Notes under the pieces: model-generated
The model's database searches: none
Told to the model about the DNA's origin: nothing
The model's input: the letters and a program-made list of their open reading frames with translations, nothing else
NCBI GenBank assembly: GCA_964505385.1
Contig: CAZDIA010000007.1
Location: forward strand, 1 to 64,000
From: SLJN01 sp964505385
Lineage (GTDB): Bacteria > Bacteroidota > Rhodothermia > Balneolales > Natronogracilivirgulaceae
Direction: 5' to 3'
DNA: 64,000 nucleotides
In this document: one piece after another, positions 1-8,954 of the stretch
Layout of the letters: each line of letters begins with the position of its first letter
Numbering within the stretch: the stretch's first letter is position 1
Program-made: the position numbers and the translations under genes

Positions 1-983
1 ATAAAACAGTAGCAGTGCTCGGGTATGGCAGTCAGGGGCACGCACACGCGCAGAACCTTAAGGAAAGCGGCGTGGATGTGGTCGTCGGGTTGCGCGAAGG
101 CAGCTCATCTCGCGAGAAAGTTAAAAACGACGGGTTGACGGCTCATACCGTTGCCGATGCCGTATCGAAAGCGGATATCGTGATGGTATTGATGCCGGAT
201 GAAACCCAACCTGAGGTTTTTGAAAACGAAGTAGCACCGAATCTGAAATCCGGTGCGGCTCTTGTTTTTGCTCACGGCTTCAACATTCACTTCAATCAGG
301 TGAGGCCGGCAGAAGATGTGGATGTATTCATGGTAGCCCCCAAAGGTCCGGGTCACTTGGTTCGCCGGGTGTACACCGAGGGTCAGGGAGTTCCCTGCCT
401 CTACGCGATCTATCAGGATGCAACCGGCAAAGCCACAGAAACGGCATTGGCCTACGCCAAAGGCATCGGTGGCACGCGCGCCGGAGTGATCGAAACCACA
501 TTTCAGGAAGAGACCGAAACCGATCTTTTCGGTGAACAGGCTGTACTTTGCGGTGGAGTAACCGAGCTGGTCAAGGCGGGTTACGATACCCTTACCGAAG
601 CGGGTTACAAACCGGAAATCGCCTACTTCGAATGTCTGCACGAACTAAAATTGATTGTAGATCTGATGTACGAAGGCGGTGTTGCCGGCATGTACTATTC
701 GGTGAGCGATACAGCAGAGTTCGGCGGAATGTCCCGGGGTACACGCGTAATTGATGAAGGCACCCGCGAGCGGATGAAAGAAATCCTTAACGAAGTGCAG
801 GACGGTAGCTTTGCCCGGCAGTGGATACTGGAGAACAAAGCCGGCAGACCGGGAATGGAAGCCATGCGACGACTGGAAAAATCCCACAATATCGAAGAAG
901 TGGGCGGCAAACTCCGCGAAATGATGAGCTGGATCGCAAAAACCAAAGCACCAACCTCCAATGGACATGTCAAAGTCGATTAA
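1..983 (+). CDS. ilvC: Ketol-acid reductoisomerase, 5' end outside window
   Basis: Catalyses the NADPH-dependent isomeroreduction of acetolactate and acetohydroxybutyrate in valine/leucine and isoleucine synthesis. The frame is open from base 3 and the Rossmann motif [10 protein letters not shown] appears within the first 35 bases, so only a short N-terminus is missing. The rest is a complete class I (short) enzyme: the substrate loop [11 protein letters not shown], the [12 protein letters not shown] metal-binding helix and a C-terminal knotted domain with the acidic run [11 protein letters not shown]. The gene ends 23 bases inside the start of cimA, so the two are probably translationally coupled as part of one branched-chain amino acid operon. 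Function is certain; the true start cannot be seen. Confidence 0.97.
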   Translation, partial: KTVAVLGYGSQGHAHAQNLKESGVDVVVGLREGSSSREKVKNDGLTAHTVADAVSKADIVMVLMPDETQPEVFENEVAPNLKSGAALVFAHGFNIHFNQVRPAEDVDVFMVAPKGPGHLVRRVYTEGQGVPCLYAIYQDATGKATETALAYAKGIGGTRAGVIETTFQEETETDLFGEQAVLCGGVTELVKAGYDTLTEAGYKPEIAYFECLHELKLIVDLMYEGGVAGMYYSVSDTAEFGGMSRGTRVIDEGTRERMKEILNEVQDGSFARQWILENKAGRPGMEAMRRLEKSHNIEEVGGKLREMMSWIAKTKAPTSNGHVKVD

Positions 984-2574
984 ATTATTCGACACCACCC
1001 TGCGTGACGGCACCCAGGGCGAAGAAGTCAGTTTTTCTGCTGATGACAAACTGCGCATCGCCAAGCGCCTTGATCATCTGGGTATTGATTATATTGAGGG
1101 CGGCTGGCCCGGATCCAATCCACGTGATAAAGCGTTCTTTGAACAGGCGGCGAACCACAATTTTCATCAGGCGAAAATTGTGGCTTTCGGTAGTACCGCC
1201 CATCCGAACGGAGATGTGGAAACAGATCCTAACCTGGCCGCCCTTCTTGAAGCCGATACACCGGCAGTATCCATTTTCGGTAAATCGTGGATGCTGCATG
1301 TTGAAGATGCTCTCGGCATTTCCGGTGAGGAAAATATCCGCCTGATTTATGAATCAATTAAGTGGATTAAAGCTCACGGCCGGGAAGTTATCTACGATGC
1401 GGAACATTTTTTTGACGGATATAAAGATGATCCCGATTATGCCATCAGCACGCTGAAAGCTGCCAGACAGGGTGGCGCCGACGTCCTGGTGCTTTGTGAT
1501 ACCAATGGCGGAATGCTTCCGCATCAGATCGAAGCTACGGTAAAAGAAGTTCGCAGACAGATTGAGTGGTCTGTAGGAATCCATGCGCATAATGACGGTG
1601 AACTTGCTGTTGCCAATACGCTTACAGCCGTTCAGGCCGGTTGCGAACATGTGCAGGGAACCATCAATGGATACGGGGAGCGATGCGGTAATGCGAATCT
1701 CTGTTCAATCATCCCCAACCTTCATTTTAAAATGGGAATGCCTACCATTGATGAAAAAGCATTGGAGGATCTCACCTCCTGTTCTCGTTTTGTAAGCGAA
1801 CTTGCCAATCTTCAGCCGGATTCCCGTCAGCCCTATGTCGGCAGCAGCGCTTTTGCCCACAAAGGCGGTATCCATGTGAGCGCTGTACTCAAGAATCCGC
1901 TGACTTACGAGCATCTTGAACCTGAACGTATCGGCAACCAACGCCGGGTTTTAGTTTCTGATCTGGCCGGTAAAAGCAACCTTCGCTACAAGGCCGACGA
2001 ACTTGATATCAACCTGGATACCAACGGCAAAGATCTCAAAGATATCATCGATACTCTCAAAAAGCGCGAGTTTGAAGGATATACCTATGAAGCTGCCGAA
2101 GCTTCACTGAATCTTTTGATTCGCAAAATCACCGGGAGCTGGCATGATCCGGTTAAACTGGAAGGATTTCGCCTGCTGATCGAAAAAAATGAAACCGACC
2201 AGCAGCGTTGCGAGGCAACAATCCGGGTCAATGCCGGTGAATCCACCGAACACACAGCCGCGGAAGGCAACGGTCCGGTTCACGCCCTTGATCAGGCTTT
2301 CCGTAAAGCGCTCATACGCTTTTTTCCTGAAATCGAAAACATGCGATTGCAGGATTACAAAGTTCGCGTACTCAACGAAAGCGCCGGCACCGGTGCCAAA
2401 GTACGCGTGTTAATCGATTCCGCCAGCGGTGAATGCAAATGGTCCACCGTCGGCGTATCCGAAAACATAATTGAAGCCAGCTGGGAAGCACTCATAGACA
2501 GCTACAGTTACTATTTGCTCAATGAGGTGCATCCCACACCAAAACCGAAAACAAAACCACAAACAGCACCATGA
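961..2574 (+). CDS. cimA: (R)-citramalate synthase
   Basis: Condenses pyruvate and acetyl-CoA to (R)-citramalate, the threonine-independent entry to isoleucine. At 537 aa it has the HMGL-like TIM barrel (about residues 5-270, with [17 protein letters not shown] and the metal-binding HAHND motif) and a C-terminal LeuA-type allosteric domain (about 400-525). The early GTQGEE sequence and the overall length fit the citramalate synthase family rather than leucine-type isopropylmalate synthase, which follows directly. It starts at ATG 961 (or ATG 967), inside ilvC, and overlaps leuA by an ATGA. The retained C-terminal domain suggests feedback control, by isoleucine in known homologues; that effector is an inference here. 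Confidence 0.93.
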   Translation: MDMSKSIKLFDTTLRDGTQGEEVSFSADDKLRIAKRLDHLGIDYIEGGWPGSNPRDKAFFEQAANHNFHQAKIVAFGSTAHPNGDVETDPNLAALLEADTPAVSIFGKSWMLHVEDALGISGEENIRLIYESIKWIKAHGREVIYDAEHFFDGYKDDPDYAISTLKAARQGGADVLVLCDTNGGMLPHQIEATVKEVRRQIEWSVGIHAHNDGELAVANTLTAVQAGCEHVQGTINGYGERCGNANLCSIIPNLHFKMGMPTIDEKALEDLTSCSRFVSELANLQPDSRQPYVGSSAFAHKGGIHVSAVLKNPLTYEHLEPERIGNQRRVLVSDLAGKSNLRYKADELDINLDTNGKDLKDIIDTLKKREFEGYTYEAAEASLNLLIRKITGSWHDPVKLEGFRLLIEKNETDQQRCEATIRVNAGESTEHTAAEGNGPVHALDQAFRKALIRFFPEIENMRLQDYKVRVLNESAGTGAKVRVLIDSASGECKWSTVGVSENIIEASWEALIDSYSYYLLNEVHPTPKPKTKPQTAP

Positions 2575-3776
2575 GTAAGCCCATTACTATATTCGATACC
2601 ACCCTTCGGGACGGGGAACAGGCTCCCGGTTTCGCAATGAATCTCAAGGAGAAACTTCGAATGGCTACTCAACTGGAGCTACTCGGAGTGGATGTAATGG
2701 AAGCAGGTTTCCCTATTTGCTCCGAGGATGATTTTCAGGCAGTTAAAAAAATCGCTGAAACTGTAAAAAACTCAACCGTGGCAGGTCTTTGCCGAACCCG
2801 GCAGGCGGATATCGACCGCGCTGGTGAGGCTATCGCCCCTGCCCAAAAAGGCCGGATTCACACTTTTATCGCTACCTCAGATATCCATCTTGAACATAAA
2901 CTCAAGATGGAGCGTCGCGAAGTGCTCCGGGAAGCGGACTTCGCTATTCGCCATGCACGCACCTGGGTGGATGATGTAGAATTTTCCGCCGAAGATGCCA
3001 CCCGCAGCGATCCGGATTTTCTCTATGAAGTGATCCAGACTGCTGTCGAAGCCGGAGCTACGACTGTCAACATTCCCGATACGGTCGGTTATGGTGTTCC
3101 CTGGGAATATGGTGAGCTGATTGCCGGCATCCGCAAACGAGTTCCTGAGCATGTAAAAATCAGCGTCCACTGCCATAATGATCTCGGTATGGCAGTAGCC
3201 AACTCTCTGGTGGCTGTACAGCACGGCGCCGATCAGATCGAATGCACCATCAACGGGATTGGTGAACGTGCCGGAAATGCCTCGCTTGAAGAAATAGCGA
3301 TGGCTATTCACACCCGGAAAAAGGAGCTGGATTATGAAACGCAAATCAATCACAAGCACATTTGGCCGGCAAGTCAGCTTTTGTCGGAAATTACGCATCA
3401 GAGGGTGCAGTCAAACAAAGCGGTAGTCGGTCAAAATGCTTTCAGCCACGAAGCCGGCATTCACCAGCACGGCGTACTCAGCAACCCCCTCACTTATGAA
3501 ATTATGACACCCGAATCAATAGGAAAGAAAGGAAACGATATCGTACTTGGAAAACACTCAGGACGTAAAGCCCTGGATCACCGGCTCAAAGAACTTGGTT
3601 TTGAATTCACCAAAATGGAACTGGACCGCGTTTATGAAGGATTCATCGAAATTTGTGACCGCAAGAAAGAAGTAACCGATCAGGATCTGATCTATCTCTC
3701 AACCAATGGCGTCACTGAACTTGGTGATGAATTTGTACAGATGAATATGCAGAGCATGCTGAACCGGGAAGAGTAA
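2571..3776 (+). CDS. leuA: 2-isopropylmalate synthase lacking the regulatory domain
   Basis: First committed enzyme of leucine synthesis (2-ketoisovalerate + acetyl-CoA). The barrel is intact: [16 protein letters not shown] at the N-terminus, the metal-binding HCHNDLGMAVAN, NGIGERAGNASLEE, and the subdomain motif FSHEAGIHQHG. The protein is only 401 aa and stops after the small subdomains. The roughly 110-residue C-terminal LeuA dimer/allosteric domain present in 500-residue LeuA proteins is absent, and no frameshifted remnant is obvious in the following spacer. It overlaps cimA by four bases (ATGA). Homocitrate synthase is an alternative for short members, but the position among leuCDB argues for LeuA. 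Confidence 0.9.
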   Translation: MSKPITIFDTTLRDGEQAPGFAMNLKEKLRMATQLELLGVDVMEAGFPICSEDDFQAVKKIAETVKNSTVAGLCRTRQADIDRAGEAIAPAQKGRIHTFIATSDIHLEHKLKMERREVLREADFAIRHARTWVDDVEFSAEDATRSDPDFLYEVIQTAVEAGATTVNIPDTVGYGVPWEYGELIAGIRKRVPEHVKISVHCHNDLGMAVANSLVAVQHGADQIECTINGIGERAGNASLEEIAMAIHTRKKELDYETQINHKHIWPASQLLSEITHQRVQSNKAVVGQNAFSHEAGIHQHGVLSNPLTYEIMTPESIGKKGNDIVLGKHSGRKALDHRLKELGFEFTKMELDRVYEGFIEICDRKKEVTDQDLIYLSTNGVTELGDEFVQMNMQSMLNREE

Positions 3777-3780
3777 TAGG

Positions 3781-3882
3781 AATTAGGTAATTAAGGTAAT
3801 TGAGGTAATTGGGGTAGTTTAGGTCAGGATTCAAATTCAGCTGAATCACTTGATGCCTCGATGCCTCGATGCCTTGATGCCT
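3781..3882. repeat. Two low-complexity tandem repeats between leuA and leuC
   Basis: Starting eight bases after the leuA stop codon region, a degenerate 9-base unit (GGTAATTRR) is repeated about four times (3781-3826), followed after about 25 bases by an 8-base unit (GATGCCTY) repeated four times (3851-3882). Neither contains an ORF. The first unit recurs in the leuB-proC spacer as an inverted pair, which links these two junctions. Confidence 0.85.
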
Positions 3883-3912
3883 TTACCCCACTTTATCACA
3901 TAAAAAACAAAA

Positions 3913-5232
3913 ATGAATCTCACAGAAAAAATACTTGCAAAAGCCGCGGGCCGCAAAGAAGTGGAAGCCGGAGAGAACATCTGGGTTGATGTAGATATCC
4001 TGATGACTCATGATGTGTGCGGACCACCCGCTATCGACATTTTCAAAAAACAGTTCGGACAGAATGCACAGGTCTGGGATAAAAACAAGCTTGTCATCAT
4101 TCCGGATCATTTTATCCACACCAACGATTACTACGCCAACCGAAATGTGGATCTGCTCCGGCAGTTCGCTTCCGAACATCAACTCCCCTACTATTATGAT
4201 GTAGGAGGTGACGATTATAAAGGCGTTTGCCACATCGCCCTGCCCGAAGAGGGATTTACCCGTCCCGGTGAGGTGTTGTTCGGCACCGATTCCCACACCT
4301 GTAATGCCGGTGCGTTCGGGCAGTTCGCTACCGGAATCGGCAATACCGACGCCGCTTTCATCATGGGCACCGGTAAGCTGTGGGTGAAAGTACCGGAGAC
4401 GATGAAGTTTGTCTTCGAAGGGGAAATCCCCCCGTACATCATGGCTAAGGATCTGATCCTGCAAATCATCGGTGATATCGGTGTGGATGGCGCCACGTAT
4501 CGCACTATGGAATTTGCCGGCGATGCGATCATGAACATGGATATGGAGTCGCGCATGACGATGACCAACATGGTGATCGAAGCCGGTGGAAAAAACGGGG
4601 TGATCGAGCCGGATGAAGTGACCTATGAGTATGTGCGTCAGCGAACTAACAAACAGTTTGAACCGGTATTCGGAGATCCCGGTGGGCGCTATCACAGCGT
4701 ACGCAACTACCGTGCCGACGAACTGCTGCCGATGGTCGCCAAACCGCACTCACCCGACAACAAAGCGACTGTCGAAGAAGTTAACGGTACGCAACTGACC
4801 CGCGCCTACATCGGCTCCTGCACCGGTGGTAAAACTTCGGACTTCATCGCCGCCGCCCGCATTCTGAAAGGCAAGCAGGTAAATGTCGACACCTACGTGG
4901 TCCCCGCTACAACGCAGATCACCGAGGATCTGAAAACCGTAACCATCGATGGGGAAACCCTCTGGAGCATCTTCGAAAGCGCCGGTGCGAATATCGGCGA
5001 CGCTTCATGTGCAGCATGCCTCGGCGGTCCGCCCGACACATTCGGCCGCCTGAACGGACAGGAGATCTGTATCTCCACTACCAACCGTAACTTCCCCGGC
5101 AGGATGGGCTCCAAGCAGGCTTCCGTCTATCTCGCCTCGCCATATACCGTAGCGGCATCGGCAATCACCGGCAAGATTACCGATCCACGGGAATATCTGA
5201 CTGAGGAAACGCCTGTGGCGGATGCGGTTTGA
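3913..5232 (+). CDS. leuC: 3-isopropylmalate dehydratase large subunit
   Basis: With LeuD forms the 4Fe-4S isopropylmalate isomerase; in organisms using citramalate the same enzyme usually also isomerises citramalate. At 439 aa it is the short aconitase-superfamily form rather than the roughly 465-residue enterobacterial type. Visible motifs are GTDSHTCNAGAFG, GSCTGGKTSD (first cluster cysteine, about residue 303) and the paired cysteines of SCAACLGG (about 365-368). The stop codon TGA lies inside the first GTTTGAT unit of a repeat that continues into an assembly gap. The spacing to leuD is therefore unknown, although the order leuA-leuC-leuD-leuB shows one operon. Confidence 0.95.
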   Translation: MNLTEKILAKAAGRKEVEAGENIWVDVDILMTHDVCGPPAIDIFKKQFGQNAQVWDKNKLVIIPDHFIHTNDYYANRNVDLLRQFASEHQLPYYYDVGGDDYKGVCHIALPEEGFTRPGEVLFGTDSHTCNAGAFGQFATGIGNTDAAFIMGTGKLWVKVPETMKFVFEGEIPPYIMAKDLILQIIGDIGVDGATYRTMEFAGDAIMNMDMESRMTMTNMVIEAGGKNGVIEPDEVTYEYVRQRTNKQFEPVFGDPGGRYHSVRNYRADELLPMVAKPHSPDNKATVEEVNGTQLTRAYIGSCTGGKTSDFIAAARILKGKQVNVDTYVVPATTQITEDLKTVTIDGETLWSIFESAGANIGDASCAACLGGPPDTFGRLNGQEICISTTNRNFPGRMGSKQASVYLASPYTVAASAITGKITDPREYLTEETPVADAV

Positions 5233-5281
5233 TTGTTTGAGGTTTGATGTTTGACGTTAGGGTAACATCAAACGTCAAACA
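5227..5281. repeat. GTTTGAY repeat, cut by assembly gap
   Basis: A run of GTTTGAT/GTTTGAC heptamers begins in the last codons of leuC and turns into the complementary ATCAAAC/GTCAAAC orientation after about five bases (AGGGT), forming a near-complete hairpin (left arm near 5242-5258, right arm near 5264-5280). The sequence then enters 100 N. The first resolved bases after the gap (ATCAAACG at 5382) are still the same unit, so the repeat is longer than shown. Confidence 0.85.
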
Positions 5282-5381
5282 NNNNNNNNNNNNNNNNNNN
5301 NNNNNNNNNNNNNNNNNNNNNNNNNNNNNNNNNNNNNNNNNNNNNNNNNNNNNNNNNNNNNNNNNNNNNNNNNNNNNNNNN
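5282..5381. other. Assembly gap (100 N)
   Basis: Exactly 100 undefined bases, the usual placeholder for a gap of unknown size. Both edges lie in the same inverted GTTTGAY repeat, so the gap was probably caused by this repeat rather than by missing genes. A small inserted gene cannot be excluded. Confidence 0.99.
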
Positions 5382-5444
5382 ATCAAACGACCTTTCAAGA
5401 ATTACCAATAGAACATTACATACATTATTTAAGAATAAGCTAAC

Positions 5445-6002
5445 ATGTCAGAAATAATAAACGGCCAAGTCTTCGTCCTTGGCGACAATATTGATACCGA
5501 CCAGATCATCCCGGCCGGGCATCTGATGTACAGCCTGGATGATCCGGAGGAACGTAAATTTTACGGGCGTTATGCCCTGTCCGGAGTACCGGAGGAACAG
5601 TCAGGTCTGCCCGAGGGCGGGATTCCGTTTACTCCGGAAGATCAATTCGAATCAGAGTTTGATATCATCGTAGCGGGTCGGAATTTCGGCTGCGGATCAT
5701 CCCGTGAACATGCGCCTTTTGCCCTGCAGCAAGCCGGCGTGCAGGCTGTAGTCTCCCCCTCTTATGCAAGAATCTTTTACCGCAATGCGGTAGATGGTGG
5801 CTTCGTCGTGCCGTTCGAAAGCCGGGGTGACCTCACCGAGCACTTTCGAACGGGCGACACCGCTAAAATTGACCGGGAAAACTGCGTGATGATCAACGAG
5901 CGCTCCGGCGAACAGTTCGAGCTGCTCGAACTCGGCGAAGTCGCTCATATCGTGGATGCCGGCGGCATCTTTGACTATGCACGCAAAACCAATATGTTCT
6001 GA
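5445..6002 (+). CDS. leuD: 3-isopropylmalate dehydratase small subunit
   Basis: Swivelling small subunit of isopropylmalate isomerase, partner of LeuC. At 185 aa it starts with [18 protein letters not shown], the usual LeuD opening, and has the [14 protein letters not shown] substrate-loop motif and a later [13 protein letters not shown] stretch. It is the short type that pairs with the short LeuC seen here. It ends one base before the leuB start codon, implying tight co-translation. The upstream 55 bases after the gap are AT-rich and could hold an internal promoter, but I see no clear motif. Confidence 0.95.
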   Translation: MSEIINGQVFVLGDNIDTDQIIPAGHLMYSLDDPEERKFYGRYALSGVPEEQSGLPEGGIPFTPEDQFESEFDIIVAGRNFGCGSSREHAPFALQQAGVQAVVSPSYARIFYRNAVDGGFVVPFESRGDLTEHFRTGDTAKIDRENCVMINERSGEQFELLELGEVAHIVDAGGIFDYARKTNMF

Positions 6003-6003
6003 G

Positions 6004-7119
6004 ATGCCTGAATATAACATAATCATACTTCCCGGAGACGGAATCGGTCCGGAAGTGAGCGAAGCGGCCGTTTCGGTACTGAACAAAGCTGCTGAACAGT
6101 TCGGATTTACCGTAAATACCGAAACCAGGGATATCGGCGGCGCCAGCATCGACAGGCACGGCACCCCCGCTACGGTGGATACTCTGCAATCTTGCCGCAA
6201 TGCGGATGCGGTGTTTCTCGGAGCGGTAGGCGGACCCAAATGGGACGAGTTGACCGGAGAGGATCGACCCGAATCCGGATTACTAGCACTTCGCAAAGAA
6301 ATGGGAGTTTACGCCAACCTGCGTCCAGTCACCATCTACCCTGGATTGGAAAAATACTCCCCGCTCAAAGCGAACCTTCTTGAGATTGTTGATGTGATGG
6401 TTGTTCGCGAACTCACCGGCGGCGTCTATTTCGGCCGGCCAAAAGGCGAGGAAACCGACGATCACGGCAAACGGCGTGCGGTGGATACGATGGCATACGA
6501 TGAAGATGAAATACGGCGGATCACCCGTAGAGCTTTTGAACTTGCCCGAAAACGCCGCAATCACGTCACCTCGGTAGACAAAGCCAACGTATTGGCCAGT
6601 TCCCGGCTATGGAGGGATGTCGTCAATGAAACCGCCAAAGAGTACCCCCATGTAGAACTGGAACACATTTTGGTGGATAACTGCGCGATGCAGCTCATTT
6701 CCCGCCCCTCCGATTTTGATGTTATTCTAACCGAAAACATGTTCGGTGATATCCTAAGTGATGAAGCGGCTATGCTGAGCGGCTCGATCGGCCTGCTCCC
6801 GTCCGCCAGCCTCGGTGATGAAGGCGGCCTCTATGAACCTGTGCACGGTTCCGCTCCGGATATTGCCGGACAAGGCAAAGCCAACCCACTGGCAGCGATC
6901 CGTTCGGTAGCAATGATGCTGCGCTACACCTTCGATCAACCCGAAGCGGCTGATGCTATTGAAAAATCCATTGAGTCGCTCGTCCGGCAGGGCTACCGCT
7001 GTGCGGATTTATCGGATGCCGATGACATTGTACTGAACACCTCGGAAATGACGGAAATGGTCAAGAAAGGTGTTGCTGAGGGTGAGGTTTTTGTGTCGAG
7101 TGACAAAGTGAAGAATTAG
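6004..7119 (+). CDS. leuB: 3-isopropylmalate dehydrogenase
   Basis: NAD-dependent oxidative decarboxylation of 3-isopropylmalate to 2-ketoisocaproate. I place the start at ATG 6004, one base after the leuD stop. The frame is open further upstream inside leuD, but the conserved sequence begins at [18 protein letters not shown], and this gives 371 aa, the normal family length. Visible motifs are GDGIGPEV at the N-terminus, the substrate-binding LRPVTIYPG and [23 protein letters not shown], and the metal and NAD region [23 protein letters not shown] with [18 protein letters not shown]. The stop codon is immediately followed by a GGTAATT-type inverted repeat. Confidence 0.96.
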   Translation: MPEYNIIILPGDGIGPEVSEAAVSVLNKAAEQFGFTVNTETRDIGGASIDRHGTPATVDTLQSCRNADAVFLGAVGGPKWDELTGEDRPESGLLALRKEMGVYANLRPVTIYPGLEKYSPLKANLLEIVDVMVVRELTGGVYFGRPKGEETDDHGKRRAVDTMAYDEDEIRRITRRAFELARKRRNHVTSVDKANVLASSRLWRDVVNETAKEYPHVELEHILVDNCAMQLISRPSDFDVILTENMFGDILSDEAAMLSGSIGLLPSASLGDEGGLYEPVHGSAPDIAGQGKANPLAAIRSVAMMLRYTFDQPEAADAIEKSIESLVRQGYRCADLSDADDIVLNTSEMTEMVKKGVAEGEVFVSSDKVKN

Positions 7120-7258
7120 GGATTAAGGTTATTGGGGGTAATTAAGGTAAATGGGTAATTGGGTAATTGGGATTAAAGCTCAAAATTGCCTCCAGAACCT
7201 TAATTACCTTATTTACCTAAATTACCTTAATAACCTTAATCACCCAATTACCTAAATT
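7120..7258. repeat. Long imperfect inverted repeat of GGTAATT units
   Basis: Directly after the leuB stop, GGTAATT-like units run for about 57 bases (7120-7176). After a 20-base loop they are mirrored by AATTACC units for about 62 bases (7197-7258). The arms are complementary but not perfectly so, with variable unit spacing. The same unit occurs between leuA and leuC. As RNA it would form a long, weakly paired hairpin between leuB and proC. Confidence 0.85.
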
Positions 7259-7288
7259 GAACCAACATTTCTAAAATAACTACAGACC

Positions 7289-8098
7289 TTGCCTAACAAT
7301 CAAACCATAACCATCATCGGTGCGGGAACGATGGGCGAAACTCTTGCCTCCCGCTTTATTTCCAACGGAATTCTGAATGCCGGGCAGATCACCGCAAGTG
7401 ATCCGAATGAAACGCGGCTCGAGCATTTTAAACAGAATTACTCAGTAAACACGACATCTGATAATGCCGAAGCGGTATCCGGGGCTGATGTCGTCATCCT
7501 CTGCACCAAACCGCAAAATACCGAGTCGGTGATTGAATCATTCAGGGAAAATCTCTCAGAAAATACGCTGTTGATTTCCATCATGGCCGGGGTTAAAACC
7601 GAAAAGCTGGAAAAACTGCTTAGCAACAATCCGCCGGTAATCCGTGCGATGCCGAACACCCCCTGCCAGGTAGGCGCCGGAATGACCGTACTTGCCGCCG
7701 GAAGCCATACAACCGTGGATCATTTTGAGATTGCACAGGAGCTGTTTCAGTCAGTCGGAGAAACTGAAGTTTTGGACGAAAAACATTTTGATGCGGTTAC
7801 CGGATTAAGTGCCAGCAGCCCAGCCTTTTTCTATGTGATTATCGAGGCGCTGGCCGAAGGAGGCGTCAAAAGCGGACTGCCGCGCGATGTGTCCACGCGC
7901 CTCGTAACCCAGGCGTGCCTCGGCGCCGCCACCATGCTCGGCGAAAACGGCACCCATCCGGCCGTGCTCAAAGATGATGTCACCACTCCCGCCGGTTGCA
8001 CGGTAGACGGGCTGATGAAGCTGGAAGAAGGCGGCTTGCGTGTTACGCTCATCAAAGCGGTGGTCGAAGCAGCCAAACGGGCCGGTGAGTTGGGGTGA
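7289..8098 (+). CDS. proC: Pyrroline-5-carboxylate reductase
   Basis: Last step of proline synthesis: NAD(P)H reduction of pyrroline-5-carboxylate. The 269-residue protein has the N-terminal Rossmann motif TIIGAGTMGE, the AMPNTPCQVGAGMTVL segment and the C-terminal dimerisation signature TPAGCTVDGLMKLEEGGLR. The best start is TTG at 7289; no in-frame ATG lies close upstream and the Rossmann strand begins only six residues in. It sits in the same orientation behind leuB but is separated by a long inverted repeat, so it may be transcribed with or independently of the leu genes. It is followed by a perfect 18-bp inverted repeat. Confidence 0.93.
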   Translation: MPNNQTITIIGAGTMGETLASRFISNGILNAGQITASDPNETRLEHFKQNYSVNTTSDNAEAVSGADVVILCTKPQNTESVIESFRENLSENTLLISIMAGVKTEKLEKLLSNNPPVIRAMPNTPCQVGAGMTVLAAGSHTTVDHFEIAQELFQSVGETEVLDEKHFDAVTGLSASSPAFFYVIIEALAEGGVKSGLPRDVSTRLVTQACLGAATMLGENGTHPAVLKDDVTTPAGCTVDGLMKLEEGGLRVTLIKAVVEAAKRAGELG

Positions 8099-8126
8099 TG
8101 GGTTACGGCTTCCAAACCGTTTTTTC

Positions 8127-8175
8127 GTTTGATGTTTGACGTTTGATGTTTTTGAACAACATCAAACGTCAAACA
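8127..8175. repeat. GTTTGAY inverted repeat after proC
   Basis: GTTTGAT/GTTTGAC heptamers form a perfect 18-bp stem (8133-8150 with 8158-8175) and a 7-base loop. It uses the same unit as the leuC-leuD spacer. There is no T-run directly after the stem, so it is not a textbook intrinsic terminator, although it could still fold as RNA at the end of the proC message. Confidence 0.88.
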
Positions 8176-8256
8176 AACTTTAGCGGCAATTCGTAACACA
8201 TTTAGCAACTGCAACTGCAATTGCTTTTACTGGAAGTTAAGTTATGAGTATAAAAA

Positions 8257-8304
8257 AAGCCCCGCAGACCTTCGGCTGTGATGGTGCAGCCGGTCCACGG
8301 GGCT
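8257..8304 (-). terminator. Intrinsic terminator of the AhpD-like gene
   Basis: The outer stem AAGCCCCG/CGGGGCTT, with a further inner GGTC/GACC pairing, is followed on the minus strand by seven T residues (8252-8258). It lies 22 bases after the stop of the minus-strand gene at 8326 and between convergent genes. Confidence 0.85.
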
Positions 8305-8325
8305 TGGGGTTGTGCAAGCATAATG

Positions 8326-8874
8326 TTAATACGATTCCGTCTCCAATTCAGGAGCTACGGGGAAATCGATATCAAACTGCGCAATGCCGTGAATATAGTT
8401 GGTAAATACATTCACAGAAATCAGGCCGATCAACTCCACAAGCGATTCCTGATCATATCCTGCCGCTTCAAAATCTTCGAGGGCTTCTTGTGATGGATTC
8501 CCATTAGTGGATTGAATCTCCTTAGCCAATCGGGTCAGTGCACCCAATTTTTCATCAGGATGGGAACCGTCGCGAAGTTGCAGTATTTCTTCTTCAGAAA
8601 ACCCATGTTGGCCTGCAAGCAAAGAGTGCGCACTCTGGCAATAGCGGCAACCATTTATCTGAGCTACAGCAAGTGCTACTGCTTCGCGTTCTTTACCGGA
8701 AAATGATCCACTACCAAGGCCTTCATTGAATTCCAGGTACTGCTTCAGTGTATTCGGAGAGTGACCGGCATACGCATAAATATTGGGTACCATACCAAGT
8801 TTATTTTTTAATGCGTCAAAAACTGATTGTGCCGGTTCGTTTACTTGTTCACGAGTTGGGACATTGAACTTCAT
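8326..8874 (-). CDS. AhpD-like carboxymuconolactone decarboxylase family protein
   Basis: At 182 aa this matches the peroxidase-related AhpD-like family. Residues 60-85 carry the redox motif NGCRYCQSAH, with Cys76, Cys79 and His83 in the CxxCxxxH arrangement used for thiol-dependent hydroperoxide reduction. The N-terminal MVPNIYAYAGHSP segment is typical of the same group. The physiological substrate is not known. A clear terminator follows. The gene is read in the same direction as, and 80 bases downstream of, the broken AraC regulator, which may once have controlled it. It is one of three CxxC AhpD-like genes within 10 kb. Confidence 0.85.
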   Translation of the reverse strand: MKFNVPTREQVNEPAQSVFDALKNKLGMVPNIYAYAGHSPNTLKQYLEFNEGLGSGSFSGKEREAVALAVAQINGCRYCQSAHSLLAGQHGFSEEEILQLRDGSHPDEKLGALTRLAKEIQSTNGNPSQEALEDFEAAGYDQESLVELIGLISVNVFTNYIHGIAQFDIDFPVAPELETESY

Positions 8875-8954
8875 AAGTATTACCTCATTTGTTTTGTGTG
8901 TATTTGTTGTTTAAAGTTCAATGCAAAGTTATCGCGCAAAACCGCCGCTCTCCA

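Noticed and set aside
105..641. Long minus-strand frame inside ilvC
   Set aside because: It is antisense to strongly conserved KARI sequence and has no family-like motif; it is a shadow of codon usage.
2571..3776. Homocitrate synthase instead of LeuA
   Set aside because: Short length alone would allow it, but the leuCDB context and the AGIHQHG motif fit LeuA better.
3781..8175. CRISPR-like array
   Set aside because: The units are only 7-9 bases, degenerate, without spacers of constant length, and no cas genes are present.
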